DNA of 64,000 bases. Origin: Prorocentrum cordatum (Eukaryota > Sar > Dinophyceae > Prorocentrales > Prorocentraceae). The stretch covers positions 307,001 through 371,000 of the forward strand of contig CAUYUJ010007446.1 in the NCBI GenBank assembly GCA_963575745.1. The letters are read 5' to 3'. A program made the position numbers and the translations under genes. Under the pieces are notes generated by a model. The model worked only from the letters and a program-made list of their open reading frames with translations. It ran no database searches and was not told the DNA's origin. The stretch's first letter is position 1; each line of letters starts with the position of its first letter. Shown one piece after another: positions 63,187-64,000 of this stretch.

Positions 63187-63475
63187 CATTTTTGGTCTGT
63201 TCCGCAGGCGATTGGGCTCTGGACTTCTAGCTGGGCATGGACGCTCAACCATCTGAGAAGTGGCCCCGCAGCAGAGCCGCCTGGGTGCAGGCAGAAAGAT
63301 CGAGGTGGCCGAGTTCGGCCACATATTGGTTTTGTCGCAGAAAGATAATCATCTCAAGGCTGTCGAGTATTCCGATTTGCAGCGGCCGTCTGCTTGTTCA
63401 AGCAGTGTTCGTTCTTCCTTATCTTCCACGTCGTCCTCTACATATTCAATCACCCGCAAGTGTGTCCAGGCCTGA
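61412..63475 (+). CDS. 3'-5' exonuclease of the DEDDy (WRN/DnaQ-like) type, multi-exon
   Basis: Exon 1 61412-61636 (acceptor GTGCCCGCAG before it, so an earlier exon probably exists); exon 2 61801-62138; exon 3 62325-62433; exon 4 62809 to about 63075; exon 5 about 63257 to TGA at 63475 (its start is unsettled). Exons 1-4 join in phase. Exo I: VVGLDMEWIPD (Asp, Glu) in exon 1. Exo II: KIGTSFDACDCAKL (Asp) in exon 2. Exo III: the Tyr/Asp box QIRYAADDAW, formed across the exon 2-3 junction. Between them SVSNWEFPTLSPDQ fits the usual spacing, so all four metal-binding acids and the Tyr are present. This family trims RNA or DNA 3' ends. The C-terminal 160 residues (KKIIGGLHRASLSEVARLAR and onward) are not recognised. 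Introns 1 and 3 are homologous and intron 2 looks like an inserted element. Confidence 0.85.
61637..61800 (+). mobile_element. intron 1 of the exonuclease gene, introner family copy
   Basis: GT..AG intron of 164 nt (donor CAG|GTGAGC, acceptor GTCGCTCAG). Along most of its length it aligns with 62506-62700 in intron 3: GAGCGACG, ATTGCGCCGACA, GAGCGCCCTC, CGCTGGCGG, TCTCGCG, TGTTCGTC-like words in the same order. Confidence 0.8.
62139..62324 (+). mobile_element. intron 2 of the exonuclease gene, inserted element with target-site-like ends
   Basis: GT..AG intron of 186 nt. The exon-intron junction AGGTACTCGGCGG (62137-62149) and the intron-exon junction AGGTACGCGGCGG (62323-62335) match at 12 of 13 positions, as if the target was duplicated and supplied both splice sites. 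Inside, 62234-62320 is a fold-back (GTGGCGAAATCCGAACCCT against AGGGTTCGGGTGTCGCCAC), with another left-end copy at 62147-62170. Related to F2 copy 1 at 27377-27453. Confidence 0.75.
62434..62808 (+). mobile_element. intron 3 of the exonuclease gene, containing a second introner copy
   Basis: GT..AG intron of 375 nt (donor GCAG|GTGATG, acceptor CCCCTTCGTAG). 62506-62700 is the homologue of intron 1. The flanking parts are unrelated, so either the element inserted in an older intron or the splice sites moved outward. Confidence 0.75.
63121..63190. repeat. (CAT)n microsatellite
   Basis: About 20 CAT/CAC triplets in the last intron of the exonuclease gene. Confidence 0.95.
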
Positions 63476-63497
63476 CTTGCTGAGTTTCGTGGCGTCG

Positions 63498-63642
63498 GGT
63501 GCCTTCTCTTCGTGGCTGTACCTGTGACGTGCATCCGTGGAGCGCGAATGGGCCTGTGACGCGAACGTGTTGCATTAGTGCACCTTCTCTTCATACGTGT
63601 GCTTGTGACGTGCGCGTTGGGAGCGCGAGTGGGCATTATTGT
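63498..63642. repeat. tandem duplication, about 78-bp unit
   Basis: Both copies have TGC(C/A)CTTCTCTTC, TGTGACGTGC and GGAGCGCGA(A/G)TGGGC. Confidence 0.75.
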
Positions 63643-64000
63643 AGCATTTAGCAGGTGTTTGTTCAGCTTGCTTTTTTATTCCGATGCCTACTTCGGTGAA
63701 GTGGCCGCGTCCTACACTGCGCAGTGGATGGGCCAGTCAAGTCGTTTTTCCAGTCCGAGCACATCTGTCACATCCAGGGGAGTTGTCAGCACCAAGTGTT
63801 TCTGAATGGGTGATCGGACGTATTCTGATGAACGACGTACTTGGCCTATGTGAAGCATTTTTCCACATTTTACAAACGATTGCCCCTGATCACTTACGTG
63901 TTGGTCGATATGGTCGCGCGGGTCATCTCGATCTGGCATTCTTCGCTCAGGGTATGGCTTTCGCTCTCATTCGCACAGCGTTATCATTGCCATCATGTCC
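63643..64000. other. no gene recognised
   Basis: Near-balanced composition. Short open frames on both strands without motifs. Probably 3' flank of the exonuclease gene. Confidence 0.45.

Overview
The window looks like nuclear DNA of a dinoflagellate. Three things support this. A near-complete relic of the dinoflagellate spliced leader lies at 50175-50195 (18 of 21 positions agree with the consensus as I know it), and a weaker one at 417-430 sits just before an open frame. The recognisable host exons are short and GC-rich at third codon positions and are separated by introns whose ends repeat each other. The rest is dominated by copia retroelements, short fold-back repeats and simple-sequence tracts. 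No bacterial-style operons, rRNA genes, complete tRNA genes or CRISPR arrays were seen. The species cannot be named from this sequence.

Layout. 417-1130 and 19524-20990 are two pieces of one DDE-transposase-like gene, split by a complete 17.9-kb copia retrotransposon (1407-19305, coding on the minus strand). Its 196-bp LTRs differ at 2 positions and it has a perfect 5-bp target duplication (gggac), so it inserted recently. Besides gag and pol it carries about 8 kb (roughly 2,700 codons) downstream of RNase H. That part includes what I read as a complete Tpt1/KptA-type RNA 2'-phosphotransferase domain, a zinc ribbon and a small terminal ORF; I regard it as the most unusual system in the window. 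21465-37600 is mostly repeats: microsatellites, a fold-back structure of about 3 kb whose right arm carries 672 bp of nearly pure C, minisatellites, and long stretches of a degenerate 'CCAAGANGGCCC' repeat. A few likely exons lie among them (22169-22294 minus, 23990-24257 minus, 27113-27335 plus).

38301-38773 holds two convincing exons of an unidentified plus-strand gene. 39215-49985 is an old, decayed second copia element (minus strand) whose reverse transcriptase is split by a 1.7-kb (TAG/TCG)n expansion. 50175-61300 is a mosaic of dispersed repeat families: 120-150-bp hairpins, an inverted 'fold' family and several minisatellites. It also holds two exons of another gene (56795-57016 and 57217 onward). 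61412-63475 is the best host gene, a multi-exon DEDDy 3'-5' exonuclease. Two of its introns are homologous to each other, and a third is bordered by a target-site-like direct repeat and contains a terminal-inverted-repeat element. These are signs of introner-type intron gain.

How the parts relate. Only the large copia element reads as a functional system: LTR, primer site, Gag with CCCH fingers, protease-integrase-RT-RNase H, then the accessory region with the Tpt1/KptA domain, a zinc ribbon and ORF5, then the polypurine tract and LTR. Its reading frame changes several times, so either assembly errors, early decay or recoding must be invoked. The host exons are isolated fragments of different genes and show no operon-like relationship.
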